Shown: in pieces, positions 11,059 through 23,054 of the stretch | How the letters are laid out: every line of letters starts with the position of its first letter | Numbering within the stretch: position 1 is the first letter of the stretch | Origin: Eleusine coracana subsp. coracana | Taxonomy: Eukaryota > Streptophyta > Magnoliopsida > Poales > Poaceae | Reading direction: 5' to 3' | DNA length: 64,000 nucleotides | NCBI GenBank assembly: GCA_032690845.1 | Contig: CM064427.1 | Coordinates: 18,797,501 to 18,861,500, forward strand | The notes under the pieces: generated by a model | Told to the model about the DNA's origin: nothing | Seen by the model: only the letters and a program-made list of their open reading frames with translations | Databases searched by the model: none | Position numbers and translations under genes: made by a program

Positions 11059-13900
11059 ATGCCTCACAAGTCGTCCAAGAAGGCCGTCGCCGCCGAATCA
11101 TCCTCCTCGGAGTTGGAGATCCCGGAACAGCTGTGAGAATTTCCAAAGAGCAGCGTCACCACCGCCAATCTAAACTCAATGGTGATGGACGGTATCCTCC
11201 CTGAATAGGCGCGCATTGATTGGAAGGTACCAATGGAAACTCACCCCCTCCCAATCCATAAACCGATTGTAGTTTTTTGCTCTTTTATCGAGCATGGTTT
11301 TGGAGTTCCCTGCTGCAGTTTTCTACGCGGGCTCTTCTTCTTCTATGGGATTGAGCTCGTCAACCTCAATCCTAATTCCATTCTCCACATTGCCATCTTT
11401 GTGCATATGGGTGAAGCCTTTCTGGGCGTTCTACCCTACTTCACTCTATTCCGCCATCTCTTCGTCCTCCGACCGCTACCAACTAAGGAAAAACAAGTCA
11501 CTATTGGTGGAGTTGGCTTCCAATTACGCAAGAAGGATGCATACATTAATGTGCCACTGAACATTGGGAATAAGAACTGGAGGGATGAGTGGTTCTACTA
11601 TGACAACCCTCCCCCTGTTCTTGCTGATTTCTCTGGTGCGAGAGCCACCCCTCAGACACGGTGGTCAAAGAGACCGGACCCAACTGATCCTCAGGTGGTC
11701 ACTCTACTAGAAAAAAATGCGGAGCTGAAGAAGGAAGGGATTGACGGCATTACAATAGCAAAGAGCTTTATAGTGCACCGAGTACAACCCTTGAAGTAGC
11801 AGAGCCACCCCGCCTGAGAATATGCCACGGACGATGAAACGAGGAAAGTGCCTGATCCGTCGAACTCCACTCTATGTTGGTCGCGGTTATCAAAGATGTT
11901 TGAAGGAAATATTGTTTAGGATCACTTCTTAATCGCGAAGGCATACAATGTGGGCACTCTACGGGCCCGAGTAAGCTTCCGTCATTTTGAGTGTTTCTGA
12001 TGTTCTTTCTGACAGGTTGATCATAACATGTGATGTTTTCATACTTCTGTAGGTTTTGGACACTTTTGTGTCACACCCTCCGCGCCCTTCGACCGATACC
12101 GAGGGACCGGACTATGAAGAAAAGCCACCGCAGACCGGTACTAGTGGTTCAAGCTCATTAGTGAGCACGCGGCCGACCACTGGGGCCGTTGCAAGCATCT
12201 CTACCGCATCTCCCGCCAACTTGCCCTCGCAAGCCAACGAGTAAAGCAGACCGCCCATCATCGTCGGCAATACGTGGGAGATGTTGATGATGACGAGGAG
12301 GAGCGCCCTCAAGATGCCAGTATGCCAACCCCTGCACACTCGGACCGACCATCAAGCCAGTCGGATCCCCAAAGAAGTCATTCCTGAAGTGGAAGGAGAT
12401 TGACTCGTAGACCACTTCTTCAAAGAAGAAAGTCTGTTGAATCAAAATCAAAGAAGCCTCTAGGTAAATTCCTTCATGTTCTCGAGTTTTCATTAATATT
12501 GGCTGAAGTATGATTTCTGATGTCATGCTCTTTGGTGATCACAGTGGTCCGTCGAATGAGGCTCAGAACACCCCTGGGTCCCAAGACACTCGGTCGACTC
12601 CTACCACTCAAATGACCGACCCATCCCAGCCTATTAACACACCGTCAAGCGTGCAGACTAAGGTGAGGAAATCTCTGAAAGCTCCAACGCCAACGCCGAT
12701 GCTGACCATGCAGACCACACCTCCTCTCCCGACTGGCAAAATGTCTTCTTCTCTCAAAGACAAGGCCATATCCATCGAGAAACCAATGGGTCAGCCGAAG
12801 GCTAATGATATGGAGATCCTTCATCAACACTGAGAGGCTAACAAGGTACATCAATACTAAGTTCTTTTACTTCCTCAAATCATTCTATCATCTAACCAAA
12901 CTATCCTTCATATCCAAAAAATATATTCTCTAGTGTAAAAAAAGCAGGCCAGAATTGAGTATCTTGAGGCCAAAACCTTTGGTATGTTCCAAATTCTTTT
13001 TTCCATGTCAGATCCTTTTGTCAAGGTGTTGACTTGTTGTTGGCATCTTGCTAGTTACCGACGAGCAGCTTTCCCAGGACAAAAGGCAAGTGGAGAAATT
13101 GCAAATCGACTACAAGGAAGCCATTGATGCTTTGGACCGAGGTCGTCTTGACAATGCCGGTGAGACTATAGACCGACTTTTGAAGCCTTCCAATCTTTGT
13201 TCACTCTAACGCCAAAGAACCTCTATATTGTCTTCAGCTCGTGAAGAAAAGTTGGTCAACTTGGAGAAGCTCACTTCCAACCAGCAGAGATTTTTAGATG
13301 CTCTGACTGTTGAGAAGCACGATCTCTCCAAGTCTCTTAGCGAGAGAGACTCAGAGCTTGCTCTAATGTAGAAAAAGCTGAAGGAGACCGAGGAGAAGTT
13401 GGAGGAAGTAAAGAACAGCTCTAAATCTTTCAAATGTAATCTTGCCAGTAAGCTCTCCATCGTGTCTTCATTATTTCTCTTGTTGACTTGAGATTCTGAC
13501 ATCTTGAAAATCTTTTGCAGCATTATCTTACGGTGCTTGGAAAGCATTGGATTATATCCATGCTAACCAAGTAGAGAAGACCGGTCACTCCTTGGAGTAT
13601 CTGCTGGAGCATTCTTCGGAGGTGATCGCTAATCATACCAGGAGGGTGGCGACCGAGGCTAGAAGTCAAGTGCTGGCGATATGCTAGTCTTGGTCTCCTG
13701 TGCTGCCATTGGACAAGATTAAGGAGGGCTTCAACCTAGACTTGTCTGTTAATCAATGTTAGTTGCTCATGGACTCGATGCTAGAGACCTCCCGTGCCTT
13801 AGTTGATAATGTAAAGATCGATCCCGTGATTCCGACTCCTCTAGCAACTCCAGAGATAGAATTATAGGATGATGCTTCCTCTCCTCCACAGGAGTTGTAA
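11059..13900 (+). pseudogene. Antisense spliced accessory gene of the Tat element (gypsy-type transposon ORF)
   Basis: This gene runs opposite to gag-pol. Exon 1 (11059-11970) includes a 189-codon open stretch at 11233-11799 with HKPIVVFCSFIEHGFGVP, NPNSILHIAIFVHMGEAFLG and NWRDEWFYYDN. That pattern matches the plant 'putative gypsy type transposon' family (PF04195-like, from memory). Six GT...AG introns of 73-88 bp follow: 11971-12052, 12464-12544, 12846-12933, 12982-13054, 13160-13237, 13448-13520. Exon 2 is Ser/Thr/Pro-rich. Exon 6 (13238-13447) is heptad-rich and coiled-coil-like. Exon 7 ends PPQEL with TAA at 13898-13900. In-frame stops at 11134, 11206, 11797, 11815 and 11917 and a likely frameshift in exon 2 show decay. 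Function unknown. Confidence 0.75.
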
Positions 13901-14545
13901 TATCTGTAATGTCAGAAAACATTAGTAGTATTTATGTAGGAAAACAATATTGTCTCCATGTAGGAAAACATTAGTAGTTTTTATGCTTGCTTAATTCATA
14001 AACAAGTTAAAAGATCGACAAGGTAGTCATAAAGGCAATCCCCTATTACTTGAGGCAAAACGATCAGTACTTAGCTGCGTTACTCGCGCTTTAGTACTTA
14101 GATCTTCTCACCATAATTCTTTTAGAGATAAAAACAAAAATTACATCGGTCTGCCTTAGCATACTAGGTTGTAATTCATAGCCGCGTAACAAGCAGAATC
14201 AACCAATCGACACATGACCTCTTGCTCTTTGGCTCTTGGGCTCTAGGTTTAGTGTAGTGGTAGTCTGTTGTGCAGTATAAATTGTATAACCATGTTGTTC
14301 TAGCATGAGACCAAAATCCATAAGACTGTATCAAAATATGAGAAATCGGCTAGACAAAATCCAAAACCAGAATTTATCAAGGTTAAGGAGCAGTGGGACA
14401 TTATTACTAGCCACTGGCTCGATTGTTTAATATTATAAATTAAGGAATCGAGACAAATAAGAATAAAAATCATCAATAAATCTTTCATCAAAAAGACTGA
14501 AGTTTCATTCAATAATAATGTATGAGAATACAATAGATAGACTAA
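13901..14545. other. Convergent spacer between antisense gene and integrase end
   Basis: Tat internal DNA between the 3' end of the plus-strand accessory gene and the 3' end of minus-strand pol. It holds a short duplication around GTAGGAAAACATTAGTAG (near 13937 and 13961). No ORF of note. Confidence 0.5.
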
Positions 14546-15684
14546 GTATTAAAGCGACATAGTTGATTTATGTTCCACGAGTTTGGTATATCGTCGCCAT
14601 CTTCATACATCAGTCGATAAGCCCCCCGACCGAGTGACTTTTTTGACCACATAAGGTCCTTTCCATTAAGGGGAAAGTTTGTGCCGATTCTTAGTTGATT
14701 GCTCTCGGCACAGCACTAAATCCCCAACATGAAACTGGCGACTGCGTACGTTCTTATCACAGTAACATCATAGGCCCTGTTGATATACCACCGACCAAAA
14801 CAGAGCGCGATCATGCAACTCCTCTGTCATAATCAAATCAATCTCTCGGTTTTCTTCAGAGAGCTTCTTGTCATATCCCTTGACTCGCGCTGATACGGGT
14901 TTACCTCGGTCGGCAGTATAGCTTCGAAACCATAGACCAACGAGAAAGGTGACTGGCCAGTAGCACGAATGACATTAGTACACAGCCCCCAGTGAACCGA
15001 AGGCAGCTCTCGAACCCACCGACCGGCATAAGGTTTGAGCCTGTCAAATATCCGGGGCTTCAACCCCTGAAGAATCATACCATTGACTCATTCAACCTGC
15101 CCATTGCTTTGAGGATGAGCCATTGATGCAAAGTGGATTTTTATTCCCATCTCATCGGCAAGGTCGCGGAACTCCTCATATGTAAACTGAGTACCACTGT
15201 CGGTGATGATATCATGAGGAACCCCAAACCGAGTGAACACCTTTCTGATGAACTCGACTGCCTTCTTTGAAGTTATCTTGCCGACCGGCTTCGCTTCAAT
15301 CCACTTGGTGAATTTGTCAATAGCAACAAACAAATGAGTGAACCTGCCTGGCACTTTCTTGAGAGGACCGACAATATCAAGCCCCCAGATTGCAAATGGC
15401 CAAGTCATAGGTATCATCTAAAGTTGCTGCGAAGGCACACGTGTCTGTTGGGCAAATAATTGACACCCTTCACACTTCCGAACGACCTAGTGTGCATCTT
15501 CAACTGCCGTAGGCCAATAAAACCCTTGCCAGAAAGCTTTGCCGACCAAATTCTTGGAAGCTGCATGATTGTCGCATACTCCTGAATGGATTTCTTCCAT
15601 CAACTCTTTGCCTTCTGGTATCGAGATGCATCGCATCAAGATATTCGATCCTCCTCTTCTATAAAGTAGGTCGTCCACCATCAA
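14546..15684 (-). pseudogene. Tat integrase, broken
   Basis: In one frame with intervening stops. Zinc-finger region: HSGVCDNHAASKN at 15590 downward, then CEGCQLFA near 15470. Catalytic core: GLDIVGPL, the first Asp, near 15380; IITDSGTQF, the second Asp, near 15210; NGQVE, the Glu, at 15088-15105. A stop immediately follows that Glu, where Arg is usual. A C-terminal DNA-binding region follows at 14833-15078 and decays to about 14546 with no obvious chromodomain. It would integrate the cDNA in an active relative; here stops at 15085-15087, 15418 and 15485 inactivate it. Confidence 0.85.
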
Positions 15685-15711
15685 GTAGCCTCAACATCTA
15701 GCCTTCAACCT

Positions 15712-16796
15712 CTACTGCTCATTAGGATCCGTAGGCAGCGTACCCTTGCTCAAAAATTGGACAATCGGGTCGCGCCAGTCGGTCTCTATATTGTCATCGC
15801 TTACAGGCTCAACAACATCGGTCATTAAGACATCATAGCGAGGAGAAATAGTGGGAGAATCCAAGATGTGTAAGAAAACACCGGGTGGAACAATCGATCG
15901 AGAAGATCCCATTTTAGCTAATTCATCAGTCCCTTGATTATTATCTTGAAGAACATGTGTAAACTTCAGTCCATCGAATTTGTCTTCGAGTTTCCTTACT
16001 TCTTGAAAGTAGGCAACCATGTTATCGTCCACACAGTTCCAATCTTTAGTGACCTGGTTGATGACCAGAGCCGAGTCACCAAAGATGTCAAGACATTGAA
16101 TGCCGAGCGAAACAGCAATGCGTAGACCGTGTAGAAGAGCTTCATATTCCACAACATTATTAGACGTGTGAAACATAATCTGGAGGACGTATCGCAATTT
16201 TTCTCCTTGGGGTAAGATGAACACAATTCTTGCACCTGCTCCAGGTAACTGGAGGGATCCATCAAAATACATTTTCCAGTACTCGATATCTTGTGGTGCA
16301 GGCGGCATTTGAATCTCTGTCCACTCGGAAACGAAGTCAGCCAATGCCTGTCCTTCGATTGCCGAACGAGGTACGAACGTGATGGTATACTGACTGAGTT
16401 CAACTGCCCACTTAGCAATCTTTCCTTCGGCTTCACGGTTGTGAAGGACTGTGCCGAGTGCAAAGGTTGTTTGAACTTTGATAGGATGAGCTTGAAAATA
16501 GTGATCAGGAGCATGTATAGCAGCTTCAAGATCTGGTGATATCATGTTTTGGAGGCACTAAGGACTTCACTGATGAAGTACACCGGGAGTTGTATTTTTT
16601 GTGCATGACCCTCTTCCTCTCGATCGACCGTTAAAATGGTACTCACAACTTGAGTGTTCGCCGATATGTAGAGTTGAAGATTTTCTTGTGGCTCCGGAGG
16701 CACCAATACTGGAATATTGCTGAGGTGGACCTTCAACTCATCCAATGCCAATTGCGCCTCTGTTGTCCAGACGAAGTCATCCTGCTTCTTGAGCAA
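15712..16796 (-). pseudogene. Tat RNase H region (retroviral-type plus second, archaeal-type RNase H)
   Basis: The first part (16542-16796) carries the RT connection and first RNase H (LQLYISANTQVVSTILTVDREE). A frame change near 16545 leads to 15712-16545. There VELSQYTITFVPRSAIEGQALADFV precedes a second RNase H domain: MYFDGS near 16260, VEYEALLHGLRIA near 16140 and DSALVINQV near 16065. The D, E and D of the second active site are present. The tandem RNase H arrangement is diagnostic of Tat/Ogre-like elements. The frameshift breaks the polyprotein. Confidence 0.85.
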
Positions 16797-17830
16797 TTTA
16801 AAGAGCGGCAGACCCCTGACCCACAGTCAGGAGATAAAGCAACTCAAGGATGCCATACATCCGGTCAGCTTCTGAACATCCCTCTGAGAATTAGGTGGCC
16901 CCATATCAAGGATCGCCTTGATTTTATCCAGGTTGGCCTCTATATTTCGTTTTAAAATGATGTAACCGAGTAGCTCTCCCGAAGGAACCCCAAAAACACA
17001 CTATTTAGGATTCAGCTTCATCGAGTAACGCCTCAAATTGTCAAACGTCTTTGCCAGGTCAGAGAGAAGTTCTTCAACATTTTAAGTTTTTACCACGATG
17101 TCATCTACATATGCTTCTTCATTCCGACCAATCTGAGTTTTGAGGCAACATTGAATACCATGTTGGTAAGTCGCGCCAGCATTTTTTAGACCGAACGGCA
17201 TGGTAATATAGCAATAGGCGCCAAAGGGAGTTATAAAGGAAGTCTTGATTTGATCTTTGACTTTCAATGGGATCTGGTGATAGCCTGAATAGGCGTCTAG
17301 AAAGCTTAAAAGCTCACACCTGGCTGTTGAGTCTACGATCTGATCGATACGTGGCAGAGCCAAGGAATCTTTAAGACATACCTTGTTCAAATCGGTAAAA
17401 TAAACGCACATCCGCCACTCTTTATTCTTCTTGGGTACAAGGACTGGATTTGCCAGCCAATCTGGATGGTACACTTCCTTTATAAACTTTGCATCTAATA
17501 ACCTAGCTATCCCCTTCTTCATGGCGTCCTTGCGGTCTTGTGTGAACCTTCTATGTCTTTGCCTGACAGGGGTGGCCCCAGGAGGCACCCTCAATTCGTG
17601 CTCAATCTTTTCTCTAGGAACTCCTGGCATGTCAGAAGGCTTCCATGCAAAGATGTCCCTATTTTCCTGGAGGAAAAGAGTGAACGCGAGTTCCTATTTC
17701 TCGTCGAAGTCGGCCCCTGCGTAAGTGGTCTTAGTAGGGTCCTCTGGGTCGAGCGCGATCTCCTTAGTAGGGACGTCGTCCGTCTGTATGTTGTCCTTAG
17801 TAGACTTCTTCATGGGGATCTCTACGTTGG
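16797..17830 (-). pseudogene. Tat reverse transcriptase, broken
   Basis: RT motifs in order: ENRDIFAWKPSDMPG near 17660; the HELRVPPGATPVRQRHRRF start; LVPKKNKEWRMCVYFTDLNK near 17410; SFLDAYSGYHQI near 17290; TPFGAYCYITMPFGLKNA near 17210; and the catalytic YVDD near 17105. A stop at 17079-17081 follows, then further decay through ELLGYIILKRNIEANLDKI. The upstream side ends abruptly at 17830, where Sirevirus A inserted; the reading resumes at 36676 with the end of the protease region. Confidence 0.88.
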
Positions 17831-17840
17831 TGTAAGGATC

Positions 17841-18941
17841 TATTGGTCGTATCTACGCACCCACTTATATATCGCAAGAGGACGGTGTACAGTTGTAGCT
17901 CTTTTTCCCTCAGACTATTCCAAGGTTATCGAATCCACAGGGAATGAGCGGAACTAATACTATTAAAAGGTTACTAACAGATTGTAATGAGTTGGTTGGT
18001 GTGAATGATGACGGTGAGAAAGTGGAAGGTGAATGTTATTGAAGAGGCAACAGGATGATGAAGGATTCTCTCCTTAGGATTGGTTCACTAGCATGCAACC
18101 TTATTCTTATCAACTCATGTGATGACTCTAATATTCTACAAGACATGATGGTTTCGTTCACCCCGGCTATTACTATAGAGGCTATTAGCTCCCCACTGGT
18201 TTCTTGCACTATGTAATGGGCAAAAGTGTACTGGCCGATACACTAATGAAACGGATAGATAGATGTGCAATAAGTTCATCACATAGATTAAATTCATCGA
18301 GAGAGTATCAACAAGCATGAGAGTTACATGACCAGATCCCCGCACCAAAGAAGAGAATATGAGACTACTCACTCATCCTTCTGCTAGACATAGCAGAGGG
18401 GTGAGAAATAGCGCTGGAACGCGCCTGAGCCGATCGGCATAAGTGTCGTGCCGATCGGCGCGACCTCCCTTCTGGTGGGTCGCGTCGGTGTTGACGAACC
18501 TCCACCGCCAATATCCTGGAACCCTAGTTTTAATAACTGGTTCTCATGATTGCCGTCTCCCCTTGGTCGTCCTTGGCTTTTGATAATTATCTTCCTTTTA
18601 TACTCGACGGGATTAGGTCAACTTTCACTGACTCTAACTCATACTAGGCTGGGCCTTCGTCTTTCCTGGACCGGATCGTATTTCAGTCATCTTTTCCTCC
18701 TGCGCCGATCGATGCAAGGGTCACGCCGATCAGCGCGGCTCTATATCTGGCCCATCCTCGTTACTCTTCAACTCTTTATCCATAATTGCCCTGTTTTACA
18801 CCTGTTTCCTGCGATTACATCCAAAATAGAACAACTACAAATATATGCAAAGATGGGGTTAATGGTTAGTCCAAACCACCAAATTAAGACGCAAAACATC
18901 CCTTTTTGGTAGATAAAATGGGCATCTAGAAACCACCAACA
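17841..18941. mobile_element. Solo LTR of an Athila-type family, TSD GGATC
   Basis: 1,101 bp from TATTGGTCGTATCTACGCAC to CCACCAACA. The start closely matches the Athila-like LTR at 26831 (TGTTGGTCGTATCTACGCAC), while the body differs, so it is a related but separate family. GGATC flanks both sides (17836-17840 and 18942-18946). The Sirevirus A LTR sequence reads straight across the insertion (TGTAAGGATC, then ATGACCATTGA). No internal sequence is attached, so it arose by recombination between two LTRs. It contains two GCCGATCGGC-type pairs. Confidence 0.88.
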
Positions 18942-18955
18942 GGATCATGACCATT

Positions 18956-19958
18956 GAGGAAACCCTTAATCGCGCGAGTATCTTACCCTACTCAACTATC
19001 CAATAGTGCTGCGCAGGCTTAGTGCTGTCACCGCTAAACCACACTACTAGCATCATCAAGCAACCATAATCAATACAATGTCCGAGTACTATCCTAATCA
19101 CCATGATTAAGATAATATCTACTTACTTAGCCTAGAACTAAGCAACTGGAATAAGCACATGCATGATTATAGAATCAAGATAGACAAATCACCAAAACCA
19201 TCATCAACATATTCAATCATCCTTGAGATACATAGAGTAAGATTCATCCCCATCGAGATGGCCTACCTTGACGGATCTCTTAACTCCAATGGTTCTTGAA
19301 ACTCAACTAGAAATCTATTCTAACGGGGCAAGCCCCGGTGGCTGTAACTCACGGATCTGGTGTCCTTCTGTCACCTCCTCCCTCTGCGGTGAGGGTTTAC
19401 AAGTATTTATAGGGGTTCTACTCGTAAAGAACTCGGTTTCTAGCAAATAAGGCGGTTGCGCCGATCGGCACAAGCGGTGTCTTCTCTGATTTCTTCCCCG
19501 AGTCGGTTCCTCTGTCTTCCACAGTTGCCATGTGGGCCTTTTCCTTCGAGATAAAGTCTTGTACTCCATGTTGAGATCTTGAAGTTCCATAAATCTTCTT
19601 GAAGTTCCATAAATCTTCTAGACAAATATCTTCAAGTGTCTTGCGCAGATAAACTTTCATAAACATGTGGAATGGGCCTCGGTCACTTCTGTGGGCCAAA
19701 ACACCCTTGCACCGATCGGCTCATGGACTGCACCGATCGGCGCACTGGGCTTCTTTAGTGCTTTTTGTCGGTTCTGGACTACTGTCCTCTCCATCATCGC
19801 ATTAATCACCAATTTTACCTGTTTCTGCAATAAAGCTCCAAAACAACGCATATACAAATATATAGACAATATCACAGGTAAATGCCTAAATTAGTATCAA
19901 TTATGCTCTAATTAGGGTAATATTCACATATAAAAGAGGCACTTGGGAAGTGCCAACA
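18956..19958 (-). repeat. Athila-like 3' LTR, truncated
   Basis: It matches right-LTR positions 27438-28424 at roughly 95% by eye. It begins inside the LTR at GAGGAAACCC, fused directly to CATGACCATTGA of the Sirevirus A LTR with a GA overlap. A single deletion removed about 607 bp of this LTR and about 910 bp of the Sirevirus LTR. A TATA box TATTTATAG lies at 19404. Confidence 0.85.
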
Positions 19959-21842
19959 GTTCCCCCACACTTAAACCTTTGCTCGTCCCAAGTAAAGTAA
20001 AAGAAAGAAAAATCAAAAAACATACTCTTTCTATCATAAAAGATATCTCAAATCAGCAAATGTTGAGGATTGTTCTATTGTGGTGTATTTCATATTGGTA
20101 TTCAGCAAAAATAGATCAAATATGGGCATAAACTTAAATTTCTCCCCAAAGCAAAAGATCATGTCCAACTCATAAATTATAACTTTTCTACACATGAAAA
20201 TCACTTAAAAGATTGTTGTGAACATAGAGAATCTATCTTCCAAATAATCCAAGGCAACAACTCATCTTTCAAATCACTCAACCTATGTTCTACATCATAA
20301 TGATCAAATAATATTAGTGTAAGGCTTATATCAGTAGCTAGGTGAGGTAATTCAAGGATTGCAAACATAAATCAATAATATATTGTAAAGCTAGGAGATT
20401 ATTCTTTGCTGGAATTATAGAAACTTATCAAGATGGCCATTAAGAAAGAAAAATTTAAGAAAGGACTCACACTTTGGATATGTGTACATGTGCATAGCAA
20501 AAATTTAATCTTGGAACATTGCACTTGGTTGGAATGATTCATGGCTATATTAGAATGAATTTCGAGAATAAGCATGTCATATACCATCCCCCCACACTTA
20601 AAATTTTGCTAGTCCCTTAGCAAACTGCAGAGTTTTTTTTTTCTTTTTTTCACCAATCTCTACTGTGCTGATCGGCTCAGGGTGCGCCGATCGGCTCTTA
20701 ACCGAAATTTACCAACATTTGTTGGTATTTGATTTGTCTGGCTGCGACATTTATTCAAGAATTAAATATAACCAGAAATATAGCATGTGGCAAGGAATGA
20801 TACTCAACAAGATGTTTTGGGTTTATGGTAGTGTACTCAGCGGAATTGAATTTTTGTATGAGTAATTTCAAGGCTAGGAAAAGATACATAAAGAATTGCC
20901 ATCTTAATAAAGTTCATACCAAAAAGAATTAAATCATAATCGAACTCAACCATCAATTTAATGTTTATCTACATATCAATGGTTCATGAGTATTGCTCAA
21001 AATAAGGCTTTGGTAGGTAAGGATCTTGAAAACAGTAAATTCTAAAGTTCACAACATGAAAAATTATTTTTCAAAAGATTGGTACTAAGTTATCATCACA
21101 AACTGGACAACACAAATAAAGCACATGGGTACTCAAAATTGCTCCACATAAGACATATTTGCCGAATAATCATTAAGTGTAAGTTCAAAATTTTATTCAA
21201 TGCTCAACACTATTTGATCTTCATCAACACTTTTCAAGAAAGAATAAATAATTCAATTCTCCTAAAAGAGCATAACCGCCACCATTATATTAAGATCGAA
21301 ACTCGAATACATGGTGATGATTTTTGCATACACTTGCATGAAAATAAAACTACTACTAACACAGTTGCATGAAAATAAAACTACTACTAACATACTTGCA
21401 TGAAAATAAAACTACTACTAACATACTTGCATGAAAATAAAACTACTACTAACACACTTGCATGAAAGTAAGCACACCCGATACATGGTTTCCCAACCCG
21501 CTCACACACACATAAGCCATAGCACCGCGCCTTGAGTCGCTCGAACTCCTCCACCATCGCATCATGGTTGTACCTCCATTGGGACGTGGCTTCCTCTACG
21601 CGCTCGATGTAGTGCATGTTGTTGTCGAGGTACCCCTGCATGGGCACGAAAAATTCTGCACCGGGCACAGGAGGCACCACTAGTACACGCCCTTGGTACC
21701 TGTAGTCGATACTCGCGCTGCAGTAGGGTGCGCTGACCGGCGCGTTGCCTGCGCCGATCGGCGCAGAGGGCTGTGAACCGCCCGCTGCGTCGCTCCACCC
21801 TGACTGGTACTACTGAGGCTCCTGGCGTGACCCCTAGGAGTC
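19959..21842 (-). other. Athila-like 3' internal non-coding region
   Basis: Directly inside the left LTR is the minus-strand polypurine tract GTGTGGGGGAAC (19959-19974). A second similar block, TCCCCCCACACTTAAA then TTTGCT, lies at 20588-20612. The rest is AT-rich without convincing ORFs. It includes the 31-bp tandem array at 21334-21468 and two GCCGATCGGC-type pairs (20671/20690 and 21736/21757). Confidence 0.6.
21334..21468. repeat. 31-bp tandem repeat, about 4.4 copies
   Basis: Units begin TTGCATGAAAATAAAACTAC at 21334, 21365, 21396, 21427 and 21458, an exact 31-bp period. Adjacent units are nearly identical, indicating recent amplification. Confidence 0.92.
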
Positions 21843-23054
21843 TCACTCGCCATCAGTTGCTGTGGATGGGTCCGGCTGTCGAACCCGCCCACCGTGGTCC
21901 TTGAAAACTCGGCCCCCCTCCAGGAGACCTTCCTCAAGCCAATTTCCTCCCTCTAGCTTACAAGGGAGAAAAACTCCTAGCTCTGCACACGGGAGCTTTA
22001 CGTTGGTACCGCCGACATGGAAACCAGCGCGAACACTTCCCGTGACAATATTGCCATGAGTCATATTCTCGCCGATCTCTGTCGCGCACTCCCACTTGTC
22101 ATTGCGCCCTCCCGGTCCGTCGCCGTCGCAGACGAGGGCTGCTAGGTGTTGAAGATAGGCCCCGAAGGCCAACTTCTTGCTTTCCTTGCAATGAGACATG
22201 GGATTGCAATGAGACGGACTCACGATGGCGTTGTAGAGCCATCGCAAGTCCGCATCGGTGATGTTGCTGGAGTCGACCTTGTCGCCTATGTGCGCCGCCA
22301 ATCACCGATGGAACACTTGAATGGTCGGGTTACGGATGTTGCTGCACTTCATCTCTTCTACGAACGAGAGCCGCCTCCAAAACGAGTCCAACTCCCCGTG
22401 TCCCAAGATGTCAACGACGTCGGCGTTGACGTCGAAGCCGAAGGCTTGAGCCACCACCTCCATGGTCACCATGTGGCTGATGTCGCGGACGCGGAAGTTG
22501 ACAGCCTCGCTACCGTCTTCGATGGTGCCAAGCCTCATCGTAGAGGCAACCTCGGTGACGACATCGAGGTTGTAGTCCATGGGGAGGAGGTGGAAATCCA
22601 CCCAGCCGAGGTTGTCTAGCATCCTCCTTATGTGCTCTCACATGCCGATCGAGGTGAGGAAGGTCTCGTCCAAGTCGAAGTTGGGGACGAACCTTCCTCT
22701 CACCGCGAGGTAGTGCCGCTGTTCCTCCGCGCTCAAGAGGGTGAAGCCCTCCTCCATCGTGCATGGCATGAATGCCGGCGGTGGTGGTTATGTGGGAACC
22801 CCACGGCTTGCCGCCGTTTGGCTCCTCGTAGCACGCCCTGTAGGAAGGGACGCGCCGGAGACGGAGTGGCACGCACGGATCTCGTATGTCGCTGCCGCCG
22901 AGCCGGTGGATGCACCACCCACCGACATGTCATCACGAGCGTTGGAGCTACCCCTCCTCGAGGAGTCACCGCTCGACTCGCTGCTGCCGCCGCGACTGGT
23001 TCCCCAGCGCAGCCTCTTGCCCAACTGGCCGACGGAGGAGCAGAGATGATCCAT
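21843..23054 (-). pseudogene. Accessory ORF of the Athila-like element (ATHILA ORF1-like)
   Basis: One frame runs from ATG at 23054 to a stop at 21843 (about 404 codons). It is broken only by stops near 22788, 22625 and 22302-22304. The N-terminus is Ser/Gly/Arg-rich. The body has LSAEEQRHYLAVRGK, then LDNLGWVDFH, TEVASTMRLG, VNFRVRDISHMVTMEVVAQAFGF and LRWLYNAIVSPS. This arrangement resembles the ATHILA ORF1 / plant retrotransposon accessory family. It sits where Athila elements carry extra or env-like ORFs. I see no signal peptide or transmembrane segment. Function unknown. Confidence 0.65.

Noticed and set aside
15996..16529. 177-codon minus-strand ORF
   Set aside because: Alternative frame over the RNase H region; the true frame (15712-16545) shows the family motifs.
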